Shown here in pieces: positions 32,791-34,550 of a stretch of DNA of 34,550 nt (position 1 is its first letter; each line of letters begins with the position of its first letter). Position numbers and translations under genes: made by a program. The notes below the pieces were generated by a model, which was not told the origin of the DNA, did not search any database, and was given only the letters and a program-made list of their open reading frames with translations. Source of the DNA: Actinomycetes bacterium (GTDB lineage Bacteria > Actinomycetota > Actinomycetes > Actinomycetales > Dermabacteraceae); contig JAEWEZ010000058.1 in the NCBI GenBank assembly GCA_023389045.1, positions 1 through 34,550 of the forward strand, written 5' to 3'.

Positions 32791-32796
32791 ACTGTA
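32791..32796 (-). promoter_or_regulatory. -10 box of a probable leaderless promoter
   Basis: On the minus strand TACAGT is followed by GCCACA and the GTG at 32784. It shows the same hexamer and spacing as other leaderless starts here. Confidence 0.5.
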
Positions 32797-32919
32797 GCCC
32801 GCCTGCTCGGCATGCACGCGGGATTCACGCACAGCTGTGTGCATCGGTGGGGCCGACGGGGGCTCGCCGCGGTGTGCCCGGGCGGGCAGGGCCACGAGCT
32901 ACCGCTGGCAGCCGAGGTG

Positions 32920-34020
32920 TCAGAACCGTGAGGTCGGGCTGCCCGGGCTCGCGGCGCTGCTTGAACTGGAGGGGCTCACCGGAGTGGCCGGGCCACCGAG
33001 AGTTGCTATCAGCCGGGTCATCCATCCGCTGATAGCCGCGGCGAGGGCGATCCGGGCGATTTTTTCGTCGGATAACCCGCGTGCCCGCAGAAGCCCAACC
33101 TCCTGCACAGGGAGCTCCGAGTTGTGATCCCCCAGTGCGACGCCGAGGCGAATCACAGCCCGCTGCAGCGGGTCCGGAACGGCATGCGGGCCCTCCAGGA
33201 CCAGCGCCTGAGTCGCTTCGGACGTGGTCTCGAAGTTCAGCATGGAGGAAGCCTGAGCGCACAGCGACGGCTGATTACGCAGCACCCAGCTCACCGCGAA
33301 AGCGGCGAGGCGCTCCAAATCATCCGTCGAGGCGGTGCGCTGGAAAAGCACCCAGTGCAGATCCATCAGCGCCTTCGCCACCTCCGGGTACAGATTCAAA
33401 ATCTCCATCACGCCGGGCCACCAGCGCGGATCATCCGAGGTCAGCGCCATCTCGGGAGAAAGCCGACTGGTCCACGGGGCGGTGTACAAATCTGCCCGGG
33501 TCGCTTCCAGGTCCAGCTCGATCGTCACCAGATCATCATCGGGATGCGGGGGCACGTCGGGGAGGTCCAACACATCGGCCACCGCCCCGAGCTGCACCAC
33601 GAAAGAGGCGTAACCAACCACCTGCGCAACCGTCACCACCTGGGTGGGCGAAGCCCCGGCTGCAAGCAGCGCATCCACCCCCGAATGCCCCACAGCCCCC
33701 GGGCTTTGCGCCGCGACCGCTGCGAAATCGCGGGCCGCCATCAGCATCACGGTCGGTTTTTTCACCAGTGCGGCAATCGCCTCGCGGCCGCTGCCCGCCC
33801 TTTCGAAGCGTGCCGCGGTTTCCTCAGCATCGGAGGCATGAGCGACGGTCGCCGCGAGACCACGACGCATGGGCTCCGAGATGCTATCCGCCGTCGGCGT
33901 GTTGGCGGGCATAATCGCCTGTTCAGCCAGCGACACCAGGTGCTGCAGGTCAGGGTCGAGATGCCGGGCGGCGTAGGCGCCGGCCCCCGGGGCCTGCGGT
34001 GCGTCGTGGTGCGGGGTCAT
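32920..34020 (-). CDS. Two-domain AhpD/CMD-like protein with degenerate redox site
   Basis: This 366-aa protein looks like two carboxymuconolactone-decarboxylase/AhpD-type helical domains in tandem. The N-terminal copy has GVDALLAAGASPTQVVTVAQVVGYASFVVQLGAV, split here over two helices. The C-terminal copy has LERLAAFAVSWVL, then PSLCAQAS, and LLRARGLSDEKIARIALA. The C-terminal copy aligns well with the protein at 34154. The CxxC of AhpD-type peroxidases is reduced to a single Cys, and the nearby His is Ser, so it is unlikely to act as a classical thiol peroxidase. AAGGAG lies six bases before the ATG at 34020. It follows the paralogue at 34154 by 133 bases on the same strand. Confidence 0.8.
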   Translation of the reverse strand: MTPHHDAPQAPGAGAYAARHLDPDLQHLVSLAEQAIMPANTPTADSISEPMRRGLAATVAHASDAEETAARFERAGSGREAIAALVKKPTVMLMAARDFAAVAAQSPGAVGHSGVDALLAAGASPTQVVTVAQVVGYASFVVQLGAVADVLDLPDVPPHPDDDLVTIELDLEATRADLYTAPWTSRLSPEMALTSDDPRWWPGVMEILNLYPEVAKALMDLHWVLFQRTASTDDLERLAAFAVSWVLRNQPSLCAQASSMLNFETTSEATQALVLEGPHAVPDPLQRAVIRLGVALGDHNSELPVQEVGLLRARGLSDEKIARIALAAAISGWMTRLIATLGGPATPVSPSSSSSAASPGSPTSRF

Positions 34021-34031
34021 GGAACTCCTTG

Positions 34032-34103
34032 GATCAGGGAGCGCGCGGGTACACAGCGACGGGGCGCAGCGCCGTGCGTGCTCAGATGCAATGGTCCCTG
34101 ATC
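34032..34103 (-). promoter_or_regulatory. Long-range inverted repeat in the leader of the two-domain CMD gene
   Basis: GATCAGGGA (34032-34040) and TCCCTGATC (34095-34103) are exact complements 54 bases apart. The inner arm touches the AAGGAG ribosome site of the gene starting at 34020. If the leader is transcribed, the stem would lie right beside that site. Confidence 0.4.
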
Positions 34104-34153
34104 TCGGGGGTCTGATGGGACAGGACACGCCTCACGAATGAGTTACGGCCTAT

Positions 34154-34550
34154 TCAGTCGACCGGTTCCCCGTAAGAGGTCATCAAACGGTTCGCCCAAC
34201 CAAACATCGCGCCGACTGCTCCAACCAGTGCGATCTCGTCATCATGCATTCCGCGTTGGCGCATCAGTGCGACCTCTGCAACCGGCGCTTGCACCCGGGG
34301 TTGCCCAAGGGCTTCACCCAGACGTGCAATAGCACGCTGCTCGGGATCCGTCACCGCTTCCGGACCGCCATGCTGAAGCTGCACGGAGGAAAGCTTGTCG
34401 CGACTGGTGAGGAAGTGCCGGCGGCCATGCACGCTGGCACAGAATGAGCAGGGAGTTGTGAGGGAGACGGCCAACGCTGCCATTTCACGCTGAGGCAGGG
34501 TGGCAGGACCCTCGCCTCGCATCAGCTCGTCGTACAGGACAGTGCGATGC
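34154..34550 (-). CDS. AhpD/CMD-family peroxidase-like protein (N-terminus beyond window)
   Basis: The reading frame is open to the right edge of the window, so the start is missing. The visible 131 residues include LPQREMAALAVSLTTPCSFCASVHGRR. This carries the CxxC and following His of AhpD-like alkylhydroperoxidase-related proteins. A second helical block (LMRQRGMHDDEIALVGAVGAMFGWANRL) follows. Members reduce peroxides with a thiol relay or act as carboxymuconolactone decarboxylases. With CxxC present, the peroxidase-like role is likelier. It is probably paralogous to the gene at 32920-34020, whose C-terminal half matches it. Confidence 0.82.
   Translation of the reverse strand, partial: HRTVLYDELMRGEGPATLPQREMAALAVSLTTPCSFCASVHGRRHFLTSRDKLSSVQLQHGGPEAVTDPEQRAIARLGEALGQPRVQAPVAEVALMRQRGMHDDEIALVGAVGAMFGWANRLMTSYGEPVD

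Overview
The window is high-GC DNA from an actinomycete. The evidence is GTG starts, many apparently leaderless genes, LAxTG sorting signals, a PhoX phosphatase with an actinobacterial-type N-terminus, and a 6C-like small RNA, a class known only from Actinobacteria. A Micrococcales member such as the Dermabacteraceae is a guess from overall flavour, not shown by any single gene. I found no phage, insertion sequence, CRISPR array or rRNA.

Layout. 1-1.2 kb: an unrecognised protein and a tRNA-Ser(CGA). 1.7-2.6 kb: an AbiEi-like/DUF559 protein. 3-11.7 kb: two large surface phosphatases, a Tat-exported LAKTG PhoX and a LARTG calcineurin-type phosphoesterase, flanking a cytosolic oligopeptidase B. 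Both phosphatase genes have an upstream pair of 11-bp direct repeats that looks like a PhoP (phosphate starvation) box. 12-15 kb: a leftward SsuBCA/NrtTauT-type ABC importer operon. 15.1-17 kb: divergent tadA and upp, separated by three copies of a 70-bp palindromic element. 17.2-18.4 kb: a possible Met-rich micropeptide and an OmpR-type winged-helix regulator without a receiver domain. 18.6-18.83 kb: the 6C-like RNA and a terminator. 19.4-26.2 kb: a PP2C-like phosphatase divergent from a tightly packed ParA-like ATPase / SNF2 helicase / SWIM zinc-finger operon. 26.2-29.4 kb: a cytosolic SxxK serine hydrolase convergent with a transmembrane Ser/Thr kinase. 29.5-34.5 kb: a small membrane protein with a lipoprotein, a degenerate phosphodiesterase-fold protein, an unrecognised protein, and two AhpD/CMD-like proteins, the last cut by the window edge.

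The most notable signals lie outside genes. (1) Five direct-oriented copies of a roughly 70-bp palindrome (family A) lie in the first 12 kb, and three copies of a related palindrome (family B) lie at 15.6-16.1 kb. (2) A 118-bp near-identical segment, with a family A element beyond it, lies directly downstream of both ptrB and the phosphoesterase gene, so the latter is bracketed by direct repeats. (3) A 10-mer, CCCCGTCGGC, occurs at least 13 times on both strands, in different reading frames and between genes. (4) A recurrent start architecture, TANNNT then about 6 nt then ATG/GTG, implies leaderless transcripts. (5) The 6C-like RNA lies near a ParA-like gene, as reported for that RNA class, and here that gene is coupled to an SNF2-SWIM pair.
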